Numbered from the stretch's first letter, positions 1 through 8,898 are shown. The stretch is DNA of 64,000 nt from Allobosea sp. Root381 (GCF_001429395.1 NZ_LMJT01000009.1:130392-194391); one strand, 5' to 3'. Notes: generated by a model not told the origin, from the sequence alone. A program made the numbers and translations.

Positions 1-402
1 GGTGGCGAGCGAGTCGAACACCGAATAGCGCCGGATCGCGCCGAGGATGCCGATCCAGGCGCCGAGCAGCATGGCGAGCAGCGTCGAACTCAGCATCAGT
101 TCGAGCGTCGCGCCGAGATGGCTCGCGATGACGTGCAGCACCGGCTGCTGGTCGCGATAGGAGCGGCCCCAGTCGCCCGACAGCATGCGCCAGAGCCACT
201 CGGCATATTGCACCGGCAAGGGCCGGTTCAGGCCGAGCTGTTCCGCGATGCGGTCGAGATCGGCCTGGGTCATGTCGCCGCCGGCGGCAAACTGCGACAG
301 CGGCCCGCCCGGCGCCAGATGCAGGATCGAGAAGCCGATCACCGAGACGATGAACAGCAGGACGACGGCCTGACCTAGCCGGCGCAGGAGGAAGCCGATC
401 AT
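1..402 (-). CDS. ABC transporter permease, DppB/OppB family (partial, N-terminal 134 residues)
   Basis: Inner-membrane permease of a peptide/nickel-type ABC importer. The gene runs off the left edge. The reading frame opens with MIGFLLRRLGQ, a typical start for the DppB/OppB family, followed by a first membrane helix (about residues 9-29) and the family-typical segment containing LAPGGPL. A periplasmic stretch contains LGLNRPLPVQY and GDWGRSY, also hallmarks of this family, and a second helix starts near residue 103. The only ATG in a sensible place is at 402. It lies about 210 bases downstream of the substrate-binding protein gene on the same strand, so the two probably form one operon, with a palindromic repeat in the gap. 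The peptide, amine or other substrate cannot be told from this fragment. Confidence 0.9.
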   Translation of the reverse strand, partial: MIGFLLRRLGQAVVLLFIVSVIGFSILHLAPGGPLSQFAAGGDMTQADLDRIAEQLGLNRPLPVQYAEWLWRMLSGDWGRSYRDQQPVLHVIASHLGATLELMLSSTLLAMLLGAWIGILGAIRRYSVFDSLAT

Positions 403-457
403 GATGCCGTTCTCCCGGTCGCCAAAGTGTTCTTCGATAGAGTCGAGCCGCTGATGA

Positions 458-546
458 CGTCGTTGCGAGGAACGTGAGCGACGAAGCAATCCAGGAGCGG
501 CAGCGCTCTACGCCCCCTGGATTGCTTCGCTGCACTCGCAATGACG
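458..546. repeat. Intergenic palindromic repeat (REP-like) with CGTCAT-type ends
   Basis: An imperfect inverted repeat between two genes of the transporter operon. The outer arms are CGTCGTTGCGAG (458-469) and CTCGCAATGACG (535-546), with one mismatch. The inner arms are GAAGCAATCCAGG (483-495) and CCTGGATTGCTTC (516-528), which match perfectly. Elements of this style are common between genes in alphaproteobacterial genomes. Transcribed, it would fold into a long hairpin that could stabilise the upstream binding-protein message relative to the permease message; that effect is inference. Confidence 0.8.
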
Positions 547-613
547 GCAACGGGGCGATCCAGGCTGATCGGAAAACGATCCAAGCTGCTCATCTCGCCC
601 CGTCCGGTCACGC

Positions 614-2299
614 TTACTTGGCCCAGTACCAGCTGCCCATGTTCCAGGCGTTCTGGCGCTGGTTGATGTTGGGGCGGTAGCCGACGAGGCCTTCCTTGAC
701 GCCCTCGATCGGCGCGTACTGGAAGATCGGCAGGATCGGCAGCTCCTCGCGCACGATCTCCTGCAGCTTGAAGTAGATCGCCTTGCGCTTCTCCTGGTCG
801 AAGGTCTCCTGGCCCTGCTTCAGCAGGGTGTCGGCCTCGGCGTTCTCCCACTGCATGTAATTGCCGCCGCTGCCGCCCTTGACCGGGATGGCGTCGGAGG
901 CGAATCGCGAGGCCGGGTCCGGATCGACGCCGGTGCGGAAGGTAGTGCCGACCAGCAGGGAGTCGAATTTGGATCGGACGTAGAACTCGCCCCAGATCAC
1001 GGCGGCTGGCATGTTGTTGATCGTCATCTTCGCGCCGATCTGCTGCCAGTCCTGCTGGATCAGCTGCTGGCATTGCTCGCGGAGCTGGTTGCCGGTCGTG
1101 GTCGAGACCGCGAACTCCAGCGGCACGCCGTCCTTCATGCGGGTGCCTGAGCCGGAACGCTTCCAGCCGGCCTCGTCGAGGAGCTTGTTGGCGCGGGCGA
1201 GATCGCGCTTCTGAGCCGGTAGATTCGGATTGAAGGCCCAGGATTCGCGCGGTGCGAAGGATTCGGTCGCCTTCGGGACGCCGTAATAGATCGCGTCGAT
1301 GATCGCCTGCTTGTCCATCGCCGCATAGAGCGCGTGGCGCACGGCCTTCTCGGCGAAGGCCTTGTTGCCGAGATTCGGCATGATGATCTCGAGATTGCCG
1401 CTCGGCGCGACCGCGACCCGGCGGCCGGGCAGCTTGATTGCCTCCTGGTAGAAATTCGCCGGGATGCCCGAGATGATGACGATGTCGACCTGGCCGGTGC
1501 GGAACTGGGCATAGAGCGCGGTCAGGTCAGGGATGTATTTGAGGACGGCCTTCTCGAGATGGGGGCCGTCGCCGTGATAGCTCTCATTGGCGACGAGGGT
1601 GATGTTGTCGCCGGGCGTGCGCGTGCTCCAGCGGAACGGGCCGGTGCCGACGGGAGCATTGTTGAACGGCGCGGTGTTCGGGTCGGTCGCCTTGCCGAGG
1701 ATGTGCTTGGGCACGATGTGGGTGTTCGCCAGCATGGCGAGATAGGGCGCGTAGGCCTTCTCCATCCGCCAGGAGATCTCGTGCGGGCCCTTGACCACGA
1801 TGTCCTTGACGAAGGCGTGGCCGACGCGGGTGCGCGCCTTGAAGCCGGCCGCGTTGATCAGCTCCAGCGAGAACTTGACGTCCTCGGCGGTGAAGGCCGT
1901 GCCGTCATGCCACTTCACGTCGTCGTGCAGCTTCACGCTCCAGGCGAGGCCGCCCTCCGAGATGCCGCCATTGGCCTCGCTCGGCACCGCGACCGCGAGG
2001 TCCGGGCGAAGCGTGCCATCGGGCTCGGCGACCCAGAGCGAGTTGAACACGCTGGTCCAGACGACCTCGTCGACCTCGACGCCGGGCATCAGCGGGTTGA
2101 ACGAAACCGGCTCCTGCGACAGGCCCACGACGACCACGCCGGTCGGCTTGGCGGGGGCCGGCGGTACCGGTTTACCGGCGGTCTGGGCCTGGGCAGCGAA
2201 GCCCGAGGTCGCGGCGAGCGCGCCGGCGCCGAGGCCGAACAGGTCGCGACGGTTCAGGCTCCAGTTCGAAAACAGTCGCGGATCGTGAATGTCTCTCAT
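614..2299 (-). CDS. ABC transporter substrate-binding protein, peptide/nickel (DppA/OppA, SBP family 5) type
   Basis: Periplasmic solute-binding protein of 561 residues for a Dpp/Opp-type importer. The N-terminus carries a twin-arginine-like motif (LNRRDLFGLG) followed by a hydrophobic stretch ending in an Ala-rich cleavage region, so export through Tat is likely. Family 5 features include the NPLMPG region near residue 75, WHDGTAFTAEDV near 135, and the C-terminal pattern of this family. The start at 2299 is chosen because GAGGGA lies just upstream; a TTG six codons earlier is possible. The permease at 402 follows on the same strand. The divergent XRE-cupin regulator, RidA protein and FAD oxidase suggest an amine, amino acid or peptide ligand, but the ligand is not shown by the sequence. 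Confidence 0.92.
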   Translation of the reverse strand: MRDIHDPRLFSNWSLNRRDLFGLGAGALAATSGFAAQAQTAGKPVPPAPAKPTGVVVVGLSQEPVSFNPLMPGVEVDEVVWTSVFNSLWVAEPDGTLRPDLAVAVPSEANGGISEGGLAWSVKLHDDVKWHDGTAFTAEDVKFSLELINAAGFKARTRVGHAFVKDIVVKGPHEISWRMEKAYAPYLAMLANTHIVPKHILGKATDPNTAPFNNAPVGTGPFRWSTRTPGDNITLVANESYHGDGPHLEKAVLKYIPDLTALYAQFRTGQVDIVIISGIPANFYQEAIKLPGRRVAVAPSGNLEIIMPNLGNKAFAEKAVRHALYAAMDKQAIIDAIYYGVPKATESFAPRESWAFNPNLPAQKRDLARANKLLDEAGWKRSGSGTRMKDGVPLEFAVSTTTGNQLREQCQQLIQQDWQQIGAKMTINNMPAAVIWGEFYVRSKFDSLLVGTTFRTGVDPDPASRFASDAIPVKGGSGGNYMQWENAEADTLLKQGQETFDQEKRKAIYFKLQEIVREELPILPIFQYAPIEGVKEGLVGYRPNINQRQNAWNMGSWYWAK

Positions 2300-2414
2300 C
2301 GTGCTTCCCTCTCCCAAGGCAACTGTTTCCAGCGGACGCTGAAAGGCATCATCACAATAATGAAACAGGCCGGCGCCAGATTTTCACTGCAGGTGTCATT
2401 CGGCTAAAAATCTT

Positions 2415-2509
2415 CATCATACGTGATGCGACGTCAAGGGCCTCTTCACGCCGTTGAGCCAGGTCAGAGCGGGATTATCTCGTAACATATTGAAATATAA
2501 CGATATTGA
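2415..2509. promoter_or_regulatory. Divergent control region with candidate operators
   Basis: The gap between the binding-protein gene and the XRE-cupin regulator is much richer in A+T than its surroundings. It holds a short palindrome CATCA-TACG-TGATG (2415-2428) and two direct copies of ATATTGA 16 bases apart (2487-2493 and 2503-2509). Either could be the binding site of the adjacent XRE regulator, since regulators of this type usually control the divergent genes. No clear sigma-70 hexamer pair was found, so this is a suggestion. Confidence 0.35.
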
Positions 2510-2600
2510 TTTCCATCACCCGATTTTCATCAAAATGGTTGCACGACGCCCGCCGCTCATCATATCGTTCCCGGGCCTTCAATCGCCCTCGGACCCCCCA

Positions 2601-3227
2601 ATGTCGGATTCAGCGCTGCCCGCCGAGAACTTGGACGTCGATGCCGACGAGCAGCTCGAGGCGATGAGGATCGGGCAAAGGCTGCGGGCGCTCAGGGCCG
2701 AGCGCGGGCTGACGATCCTCGAACTCGCGGCGAAGGCAGGGGTTTCCTCCGGCAGCATCAGCCAGATCGAGCGCGGCGCTTCCAATCCTTCCGTCAGCAC
2801 GCTGCAGAAGCTTCGCGCCGCGCTCGGCGTCACGCTGTGGTCGTTCCTGGAGAGCGACGGGGCGGCCGCCGCGCCGGCGCGCGAGGCGCAATACGTCCGG
2901 CGCCAGGCCAACCGCCCGCGCATCGTGGTCGGAACCAACCAGCTCACCAAGGAGCTGCTTTCGCCGCGCGACAACAACGAGCTGCGCTTCATGATCCTGA
3001 CTGTCCCGCCCGGCGCGGCGAGCGGCAGCTTCCTGAGCGGCCCCGGCGACAAGGGCGGCTATGTGCTTTCCGGCCGGGTCGAGCTCACGATCGGCGACGA
3101 CGTCTTCGAGATTGGCGAAGGCGACAGCTTCCAGTTTCCCAGCACCATTCCGCATCAGGTCGTCAACCGCTCGGGCGCCGAGGCGAAGCTGGTCTGGATC
3201 ATCAATATCCGGGAATCGCACCTCTAG
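2601..3227 (+). CDS. XRE-family transcriptional regulator with C-terminal cupin domain
   Basis: A 208-residue DNA-binding regulator. Residues about 25-80 form an XRE helix-turn-helix (RLRALRAERGLTILELAAKA, then SSGSISQIERGASNPSVSTL). Residues about 130-205 form a single cupin fold with a metal- or ligand-binding style barrel (GYVLSGRVEL, then GDSFQFPSTIPHQVVN). Regulators of this architecture, such as PuuR-type proteins, sense small amines, amino acids or their derivatives. The start at 2601 places the HTH near the N-terminus as is usual; longer in-frame starts upstream would add an AT-rich, unlikely leader. It is divergent from the ABC binding protein and upstream of the RidA and FAD oxidase genes, so it probably controls one or both sides. 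Confidence 0.9.
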   Translation: MSDSALPAENLDVDADEQLEAMRIGQRLRALRAERGLTILELAAKAGVSSGSISQIERGASNPSVSTLQKLRAALGVTLWSFLESDGAAAAPAREAQYVRRQANRPRIVVGTNQLTKELLSPRDNNELRFMILTVPPGAASGSFLSGPGDKGGYVLSGRVELTIGDDVFEIGEGDSFQFPSTIPHQVVNRSGAEAKLVWIINIRESHL

Positions 3228-3297
3228 GGGCGGTAGCACCAGGCGGGGCGGCCGCGGCCGCCATCCACCTGCCATTTCCAGCAGACTGAGAGAGATC

Positions 3298-3642
3298 ATG
3301 ATCACGCGTCACGAAGTCACCGGCCGTCTCAGCAAGGTGCTGGTCGCCAACGGGTTCGCCTTCCTGTCAGGCCTTACCGCCAAGGACCGCAGCGGCGGCG
3401 TCAAGGAGCAGACCGCCGACATCCTCGCCCAGATCGACGCCTATCTGGCGATGGCCGGCACCGACAAGACCCGCATCGTCGTCGGCAACATCTGGCTCAA
3501 GGACGTCGGCACCTTCAACGAGATGAACGCGGCCTGGGAGGCCTGGGTCGATCCGAAGCAGCCGCCGGCGCGCGCGACCGTCGAGTCCCGCCTGGCGGCC
3601 GACGACATCCTCGTCGAAATCCAGGTTCAGGCACTCGTCTGA
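3298..3642 (+). CDS. RidA/YjgF/YER057c/UK114-family protein
   Basis: A small protein of 114 residues from the RidA family, whose members hydrolyse reactive enamine/imine intermediates to 2-keto acids plus ammonia. The conserved arginine-containing block PPARATVES near residue 95 is present, as is the C-terminal VEIQVQALV strand typical of the family. The ATG at 3298 gives a family-length protein. It follows the XRE-cupin regulator by 70 bases and is separated from the FAD oxidase by a strong terminator-like palindrome. RidA proteins beside amine or amino acid oxidases are often subfamily members that process the imine products of the oxidase; that role here is inference. Confidence 0.9.
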   Translation: MITRHEVTGRLSKVLVANGFAFLSGLTAKDRSGGVKEQTADILAQIDAYLAMAGTDKTRIVVGNIWLKDVGTFNEMNAAWEAWVDPKQPPARATVESRLAADDILVEIQVQALV

Positions 3643-3650
3643 GTTCGACG

Positions 3651-3682
3651 GCCCGCCGCGAGGCCTCGCGGCGGGCACTTTT
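3651..3682 (+). terminator. Rho-independent terminator or attenuator after the RidA-family gene
   Basis: A perfect palindrome with 13-base arms, GCCCGCCGCGAGG (3651-3663) followed immediately by its complement (3664-3676), then ACTTTT. It lies just after the ridA-type stop codon and 27 bases before the FAD oxidase start, so it could end or reduce transcription into the oxidase gene. Confidence 0.7.
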
Positions 3683-3708
3683 CCGCGCCATTCGTGAGCC
3701 GGTCTGCC

Positions 3709-5145
3709 ATGTCCCAGTCTTCCGCACTTCCGAGCGTCGCCCCCGGCGACCCGTCCTGGTGGTTCAGCGAGGCCATCGGCACAGAGGGCGGCCGGCCGGA
3801 CTCGCCGTCCCTGTCGGGCGCAATCACCGTCGATGTCGCGATCGTCGGCGGCGGCTTCACCGGGCTCTGGACGGCGCTTGCGCTGAAAGAGCGCTCGCCG
3901 CAGCTTTCGATCGCGCTGATCGAGGCCGGGCGCTGCGGCTCCGGCGCCAGCGGCAAGAACGGCGGCAAGGTTTCGGGCTACTGGGGCTCGCTCGCCGGCA
4001 TGGAGGCAAATATCGGGGCGAACGGCGCGCTTGCGGTCGCCCGTGCCGGTGCCCGCGCCCAGGACGCGATCCGCGCCTTCTCGACGGCGCCCGGCCGCGA
4101 CGTCTGGTGGCGCGAGGGCGCCAGCATCCGCGTCTCGGCCTCGCCGGCGCAGGACGCCAAGATCAAGGGCTATGTCGAGACGGCCAAGCGCCTCGGCGTG
4201 CCGGACATCGCGCATGAGCTGTCGCCCGAGCAGGTCGCGTCCTATTGCCGCTCGCCGGTCTTCCGCGGCGGCGTCTACCTGACCGAGGGCGCGACGGTAC
4301 AGCCTGCCCGGCTGGCGCGGGCCCTGCGGCAGGCCGCGATCGATGCCGGCGTCTCCGTCTACGAGAACACGCCGATGGTCGGGCTCGATTCCGGCACGCC
4401 GAACCGGGTGCGGACGCCTTCCGGCGAGATCATCGCCCGCGAGGTCGTGCTCGCCACCAATATCGAACTGGCCAGGCGACCCGAGGTCAAGGCCCATGTC
4501 AGCGTATTTTCCTCCTTCGCGCTGATGACCGAGCCCGCGCCCGAGAAGCTCGCGGCGATGCGCTGGAACAATGACGAGGGCCTCGCCGACATGCGGATGT
4601 TCGTCCATTATTTCCGCAAGACGGTCGATGGGCGCGTGCTGATGGGCTCCGGCTCCGGGCCGATCGCGTTTGCCGCCAACACGCAAGATCCGAGCTTGAC
4701 CACCGACAGGGCTTCCGGCGCCCGTGCCGAGAAGGGCCTGCGCCGGTTGCTGCCCGGCCTTGGCGATGTCGGCATCGCCAAGATCTGGGGCGGCGGCATC
4801 GACGTCTCCGCCGACCGGCTACCCTTCTTCCGCACCGTGCCGGGCACGCGCGTCCATTATGGCTGCGGTTATTCCGGCCATGGCGTGAACCCGACCTATA
4901 TCGGCGGCCAGTGCCTGGCCTCGCTGGTGCTCGATGCGAAGGACGAGTGGTCGAGCCTGCCGCTCTGCACGCGCAGCCTGCCCTCGCTGCCGCCGGAACC
5001 GTTCCGCGCCGCCGGCGGGCGGCTGGTGCGCTGGGGCATCATCGGCTGCGAGGAGGCCGAGGAACGTGGCGAGAAGCCCGGTCTAGCGATGAGCGCGGCC
5101 GCCGCGATCCCGCGCATCTTCGGCCTACGGATCGGCACGCGCTAA
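3709..5145 (+). CDS. FAD-dependent oxidoreductase, DAO / gamma-glutamylputrescine oxidase-like family
   Basis: A 478-residue flavoprotein. The dinucleotide-binding motif (VAIVGGGFTGLW) lies near residues 43-54, followed by an acidic residue at the end of the second strand (LIEAG) and a SGASGKNGGKVSG loop, all typical of the D-amino acid oxidase/glycine oxidase superfamily and of PuuB-like amine oxidases. The C-terminal YGCGYSGHGVNPTYIGG motif also fits. It probably oxidises a secondary or primary amine or amino acid, yielding an imine. Downstream of an XRE-cupin regulator and a RidA protein it looks like the catabolic enzyme of a small amine-utilisation locus. ATG 3709 is preferred; a GTG at 3694 is possible because neither has a strong ribosome binding site. 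Confidence 0.88.
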   Translation: MSQSSALPSVAPGDPSWWFSEAIGTEGGRPDSPSLSGAITVDVAIVGGGFTGLWTALALKERSPQLSIALIEAGRCGSGASGKNGGKVSGYWGSLAGMEANIGANGALAVARAGARAQDAIRAFSTAPGRDVWWREGASIRVSASPAQDAKIKGYVETAKRLGVPDIAHELSPEQVASYCRSPVFRGGVYLTEGATVQPARLARALRQAAIDAGVSVYENTPMVGLDSGTPNRVRTPSGEIIAREVVLATNIELARRPEVKAHVSVFSSFALMTEPAPEKLAAMRWNNDEGLADMRMFVHYFRKTVDGRVLMGSGSGPIAFAANTQDPSLTTDRASGARAEKGLRRLLPGLGDVGIAKIWGGGIDVSADRLPFFRTVPGTRVHYGCGYSGHGVNPTYIGGQCLASLVLDAKDEWSSLPLCTRSLPSLPPEPFRAAGGRLVRWGIIGCEEAEERGEKPGLAMSAAAAIPRIFGLRIGTR

Positions 5146-5253
5146 GCGCGCTTCCGTCCCACGTCGGCTTGCCGCTGTCTGGTCCGGCCTGTGGGGCGCG
5201 CGGCGCGCGGCCCCGTGCAGGAAATCCGAACGAGCGTGCCCGAGGGCGCCGGT

Positions 5254-6189
5254 TCAGCCCTGGGGCGCCGCTGCTTCCCGTGTTGGGGCGGACGCGGATC
5301 TCGGCTTGGTCTTCGCGCCGTCCCGCAGCATGTCCCAGCTGTTGGGCTGGCTGACGCTGCGCCTGAGATAGGCGACGGTGGCGGCGGCCTCGGCCGGGTT
5401 CTGGTCCCGCTTCGCCAGCGCCTCGGCTTCGGCGAAGCGGCCCTGGAGACCCAGCACCAGCACGAGATTCTGTCGCACGCGGGGGTCGTCGGTACCGGTC
5501 GACGTCGCCTCGCGCAGCGCGCGCTCGGCCTCGGGCAAGCGCCTGGAGAGGGCGTAGGACAGCCCCAGATTCGAGAGCACGGTGGGCTCGCCCGGCGCGA
5601 TCTTCAGCGCCGCCTGATAAATCTGCTGGGCGCGGGCATGGTCGCCGAGCTGGTCGGCGACGGTGCCCTGGGCCGATAGGATGCGCCAGTCCGGGCGTTC
5701 GGGCGAATGCGCCCGCGAGAGCACCTCGTCGGCCTCCTTGAGCCGGCCGTTGTCGGCTAGCGAACGGCCATAGGCACCGAGCAGCTCGCGATCATTAGTG
5801 TGGGCTAGCACGGCGCTTTGCAGCACGGCGAGCGCCTGCGCGTTCTGGTCGAGCGCGCGGAGTGCGCGGGCATAGTTGAAGGCGGCATCGCGGTCCTTCG
5901 GGCTCGCCTCGTAGCGCTTGCCCCAGCGCTCGCTTTCCGTGCGCCAGTCGGTGGCGCTGCGCGGCTGCGCCTTGCTCTGGCCGATCGACCCGGTGATGTC
6001 GCCGATGCCGCCGCCACGGCCCTGGCAACCCGCCAGCGCAAGCGAGGTGAGGCAAAGCGCGAGCACCAACCTCGCCCGCGACAGCTTCGGCTGCGGCGCG
6101 GTGAGCGGATGGCTGGCTTGCGGGCGGGGCGAGGGCCGATGACGGAACGGCGGAAGTATCGAAGACATGGGCAAAGACATGGGCCTCAT
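5254..6189 (-). CDS. TPR-repeat lipoprotein, TadD-like
   Basis: A 311-residue protein with a hydrophobic segment ending in a lipobox (SLALAGC, Cys near residue 55), so it is probably a lipid-anchored envelope protein. Residues about 85-275 form tandem tetratricopeptide repeats, including ALKIAPGEPTVLSNLGLSYA. The architecture matches TadD-type proteins, which help assemble Flp/Tad pili, but no other tad gene is in the window, so the role is uncertain. The N-terminal extension before the signal segment is unusually long; ATG starts at 6180 and 6168 are alternatives. It is convergent with the FAD oxidase gene and divergent from the aminopeptidase gene. Confidence 0.8.
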   Translation of the reverse strand: MRPMSLPMSSILPPFRHRPSPRPQASHPLTAPQPKLSRARLVLALCLTSLALAGCQGRGGGIGDITGSIGQSKAQPRSATDWRTESERWGKRYEASPKDRDAAFNYARALRALDQNAQALAVLQSAVLAHTNDRELLGAYGRSLADNGRLKEADEVLSRAHSPERPDWRILSAQGTVADQLGDHARAQQIYQAALKIAPGEPTVLSNLGLSYALSRRLPEAERALREATSTGTDDPRVRQNLVLVLGLQGRFAEAEALAKRDQNPAEAAATVAYLRRSVSQPNSWDMLRDGAKTKPRSASAPTREAAAPQG

Positions 6190-6292
6190 CGCCTAGCCAC
6201 GACGGAACTGCTGGTGGGTTCGGTGATAAAACGTTAACCCTAACGCATCCTTAACCGGCCTAGCCGGCCCTCCACGCCAGGTACCGACCGTC

Positions 6293-7678
6293 GTGCAAAG
6301 CCTCATCGTTCGAGCGGCGCCTGCCGCGACCCCCGTCCATTGCGTGACGAAGGCGGATCTCCCCGCGTTGCTCGAGCGAATCGGGCCGGAAGGGCGTCGC
6401 TTTGCCGAGGCACAGGGATTTGCCGCGAAGCCCGGTCAGCATGTCCTCCTGCCCGATGCCTCAGGTGCGGTCGCGGCCGTGCTGCTGGGTGTCGAGACCG
6501 TCGATGCGCGCCGCCGCGACCCCTTCGCGCCCGGCCGCCTCGCATCCGTCCTGCCCGCCGGCGACTATGCGCTCGAAGGCGAGATCGGCGATCCCGCTCT
6601 CGCTGCGCTCGGCTGGCTGCTCCAGACCTATCGTTTCGATCGCTATCGCAAGCCGGTGCCCGTCGAGGCTCGTCTGCTCCTGCCGGACGGCGTCGACGGC
6701 ACGGAACTGGCCAATGTCGCGGAATCCGTCGCGCTCGCCCGAGACCTGGTCAATACGCCGGCGAACGATCTGGGGCCGGCTGAGATCGAAACGACGATCC
6801 GGACGCTCGCCGCCGAATGCGGCGCGACCGCGACCTCCATCGTCGGCGACGATCTGCTCGGCCGCAACTTCCCGATGATCCATGCCGTCGGCCGCGCCTC
6901 GCCGCGCAGCCCCCGGTTGATCGACCTGGTCTGGGGCGATCCTACGCATCCGCGCGTAACCCTCGTCGGCAAGGGCGTCGCCTTCGACACCGGCGGCCTC
7001 GACCTCAAGCCCTCGGCTGCGATGCTGCTGATGAAGAAGGACATGGGCGGCGCTGCCGCTGCGATCGCGGCTGCGCGCATGATCATGCTGGCTAAGCTGC
7101 CCGTGCGGCTGCGTCTGCTCGTCCCGGCTGTCGAGAACGCGGTTTCCGGTTCCTCCTTTCGGCCGGGCGACGTGCTCGCCAGCCGTAAGGGACTGTCGGT
7201 CGAGATCGGCAACACCGATGCAGAAGGCCGGCTGATCCTGGCCGATGCGCTGGCGCTGGCGGACGAGGAGGCGCCCGAGCTGCTGATCGACTATGCCACG
7301 CTGACGGGCGCCGCCCGGACGGCGCTGGGGCCGGAGCTGCCGCCCTTCTACACCCATGACGAAGGGCTGGCGTCCGAGATCGCGCGGCAGGGCGAGGCGG
7401 TCAACGACCCGGTCTGGCGCATGCCGCTCTGGCCCCCCTATGAGCGGATGCTCGATTCGCGCGTCGCGGACCTGAACCACGTCTCGGGCGGCAGCTTCGC
7501 CGGCTCGGTGACGGCGGCGCTGTTCCTCAACCGCTTCGTCGAGAAGAGCGCTTCCTACGCGCATTTCGACATCTATGCCTGGAACCCTTCCGCCCGGCCC
7601 GGACGGCCGGAAGGCGGCGAATGTCAGGCGGCGCGGCTGACCTACGCGCTCGTCAAGCAATTCTATCCGGCCGGTTAA
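6293..7678 (+). CDS. Leucyl aminopeptidase family protein (peptidase M17)
   Basis: A cytosolic di-zinc aminopeptidase of 461 residues that removes N-terminal residues from peptides. The M17 signature NTDAEGRL is present at about residues 307-314, with metal ligands in GKGVAFDTGGLDLK and MKKDMGGAA upstream. The N-terminal domain is short, as in many alphaproteobacterial M17 paralogues. The start is a GTG at 6293; no ATG lies near enough to replace it. The gene stands alone between a divergent TPR lipoprotein and a downstream MarR regulator. Confidence 0.93.
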   Translation: MQSLIVRAAPAATPVHCVTKADLPALLERIGPEGRRFAEAQGFAAKPGQHVLLPDASGAVAAVLLGVETVDARRRDPFAPGRLASVLPAGDYALEGEIGDPALAALGWLLQTYRFDRYRKPVPVEARLLLPDGVDGTELANVAESVALARDLVNTPANDLGPAEIETTIRTLAAECGATATSIVGDDLLGRNFPMIHAVGRASPRSPRLIDLVWGDPTHPRVTLVGKGVAFDTGGLDLKPSAAMLLMKKDMGGAAAAIAAARMIMLAKLPVRLRLLVPAVENAVSGSSFRPGDVLASRKGLSVEIGNTDAEGRLILADALALADEEAPELLIDYATLTGAARTALGPELPPFYTHDEGLASEIARQGEAVNDPVWRMPLWPPYERMLDSRVADLNHVSGGSFAGSVTAALFLNRFVEKSASYAHFDIYAWNPSARPGRPEGGECQAARLTYALVKQFYPAG

Positions 7679-7759
7679 GCCTGTCGGCAGAAGCCGATTG
7701 CGCCATCGCTGCCGCAGGATAATGATACGGACCCGTAACGATCGGGACCGCGAGCACTC

Positions 7760-8113
7760 ATGCCCTTGGAGATCAGGCCTTCGCAGGCGCTCAGGCTGTG
7801 GCGGCAGGTGCATCTCGATCTGGTGCGCGACGGCGAGGCCGATCTCTCGGCGCGCCAGGTCGCGATCCTGCTGACGGTCTATCTCGAACTGCCGCCACAT
7901 ACGGTCAGAGGTCTCGCGACCCAGCTCGGGGTCACCAAGCCGGTCATCACCCGCGCCCTCGACACAATGGGCAAGCTCGGCCTCGTCAGCCGCAGGCGCG
8001 ACGAGGCCGACCGGCGCAACGTCGTGATCCAGCGCACGGTTGCCGGAGCGCTCGCCGTGGAGCGGCTGGCGGATCTGGTGGTCGACCGCGCCCGCGAAAT
8101 CGGCGGGAGTTGA
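7760..8113 (+). CDS. MarR-family winged-helix transcriptional regulator
   Basis: A 117-residue protein consisting of little more than a winged helix-turn-helix. The recognition region (VRGLATQLGVTKPVITRALD) and the following wing (LGLVSRRRDEADRRNVVI) are diagnostic of the MarR fold. It is shorter than most MarR proteins (about 140-160 residues), with reduced terminal helices for dimerisation. It begins about 80 bases after the aminopeptidase and is followed by a META-domain protein and an NlpC/P60 hydrolase on the same strand. Its target is unknown. Confidence 0.85.
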   Translation: MPLEIRPSQALRLWRQVHLDLVRDGEADLSARQVAILLTVYLELPPHTVRGLATQLGVTKPVITRALDTMGKLGLVSRRRDEADRRNVVIQRTVAGALAVERLADLVVDRAREIGGS

Positions 8114-8178
8114 CCATGTGATGGCGTGACGGAGGAGGGAGGTAGCGACTATGGTGCCGCATCTGCTAGGGCATCGCT

Positions 8179-8883
8179 ATGCTTCGCAAACACTGCCTCG
8201 GCCCGCTCGCCGGCGCCGCCGCTTTCATGCTGGGCGGGAGCGCGCTGGCCGCCCCGCTTGGCGCGCCGCCTTATTCCGCGCGCGGCCAGGAGCCCGGCTG
8301 GAGCTTGACGATCTTGCAGGACAGGACCGTCCTCCAGAAGGCGTCCGGCGAACGGCTGGAGGCGCAGACGCCGAAGCCGCGGCGTACCGGCAAGCGCACG
8401 CGCTATGATCTCAGCCTCGGCGGCCGCTCGTCCCGGATCGCGATCGAGCAGCGCCTTTGCCATGATACGATGAGCGGAATGCCGCATCCCGATCGCGTCG
8501 CGATCTTCGGGCTGGGCGAGGTGCTGCGCGGCTGCGGCGGCTTGCCGCGAAGCCTGCTCGGTACCCATGAATGGGCCGTGACGCGGATCGCCGGCAAGCG
8601 GGTGATCGCCGGATCCAAGCCCGCGCTACAGTTTCTCGAGGACGGCGTGGTCGTCGGAAACGCCTCCTGCAACCGCTTGCGTGCGCCGTTCAAGCTGACC
8701 GGCGAGGGCCTGTCCTTCGGTCCCGGTGCGACGGCGAGGATGGCTTGCGAGCAGCGGCTGATGGATCAGGAGCGGTCGCTGCTGCGTGAACTCGAAGGCG
8801 TGACCGGCTTTGATATCCAGCGCAACGGCAGCCTCGTCCTCAAGGGCAAGGATGGCGAGGCGCTGGCCGCGCGCCGTCGCTGA
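8179..8883 (+). CDS. Exported META-domain protein (HslJ-like) with COG3650-like N-terminal region
   Basis: A 234-residue secreted protein. An N-terminal signal peptide ends around GSALAAPLG. Residues about 30-120 resemble the small envelope domain seen in COG3650 proteins (EPGWSLTI, CHDTMSGMPHPDRV). Residues about 128-225 match a META domain (HEWAVTRIAGK, then GNASCNRLRAPFKLTGEGL and ARMACEQRLMDQE), a fold linked to heat-shock protein HslJ and novobiocin resistance. Cysteines at GNASCN and RMACEQ are placed as in other META domains. Function is not established. It lies 15 bases before the NlpC/P60 gene, suggesting a shared envelope role. Confidence 0.78.
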   Translation: MLRKHCLGPLAGAAAFMLGGSALAAPLGAPPYSARGQEPGWSLTILQDRTVLQKASGERLEAQTPKPRRTGKRTRYDLSLGGRSSRIAIEQRLCHDTMSGMPHPDRVAIFGLGEVLRGCGGLPRSLLGTHEWAVTRIAGKRVIAGSKPALQFLEDGVVVGNASCNRLRAPFKLTGEGLSFGPGATARMACEQRLMDQERSLLRELEGVTGFDIQRNGSLVLKGKDGEALAARRR

Positions 8884-8898
8884 GCGGCAGGAGAACTC

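Noticed and set aside
6190..6292. GGAAC near 6205 as an EcfG promoter for the aminopeptidase
   Set aside because: The nearest GTT elements are at 10 and 23 bases, neither of which fits the required 16-17 base spacing.
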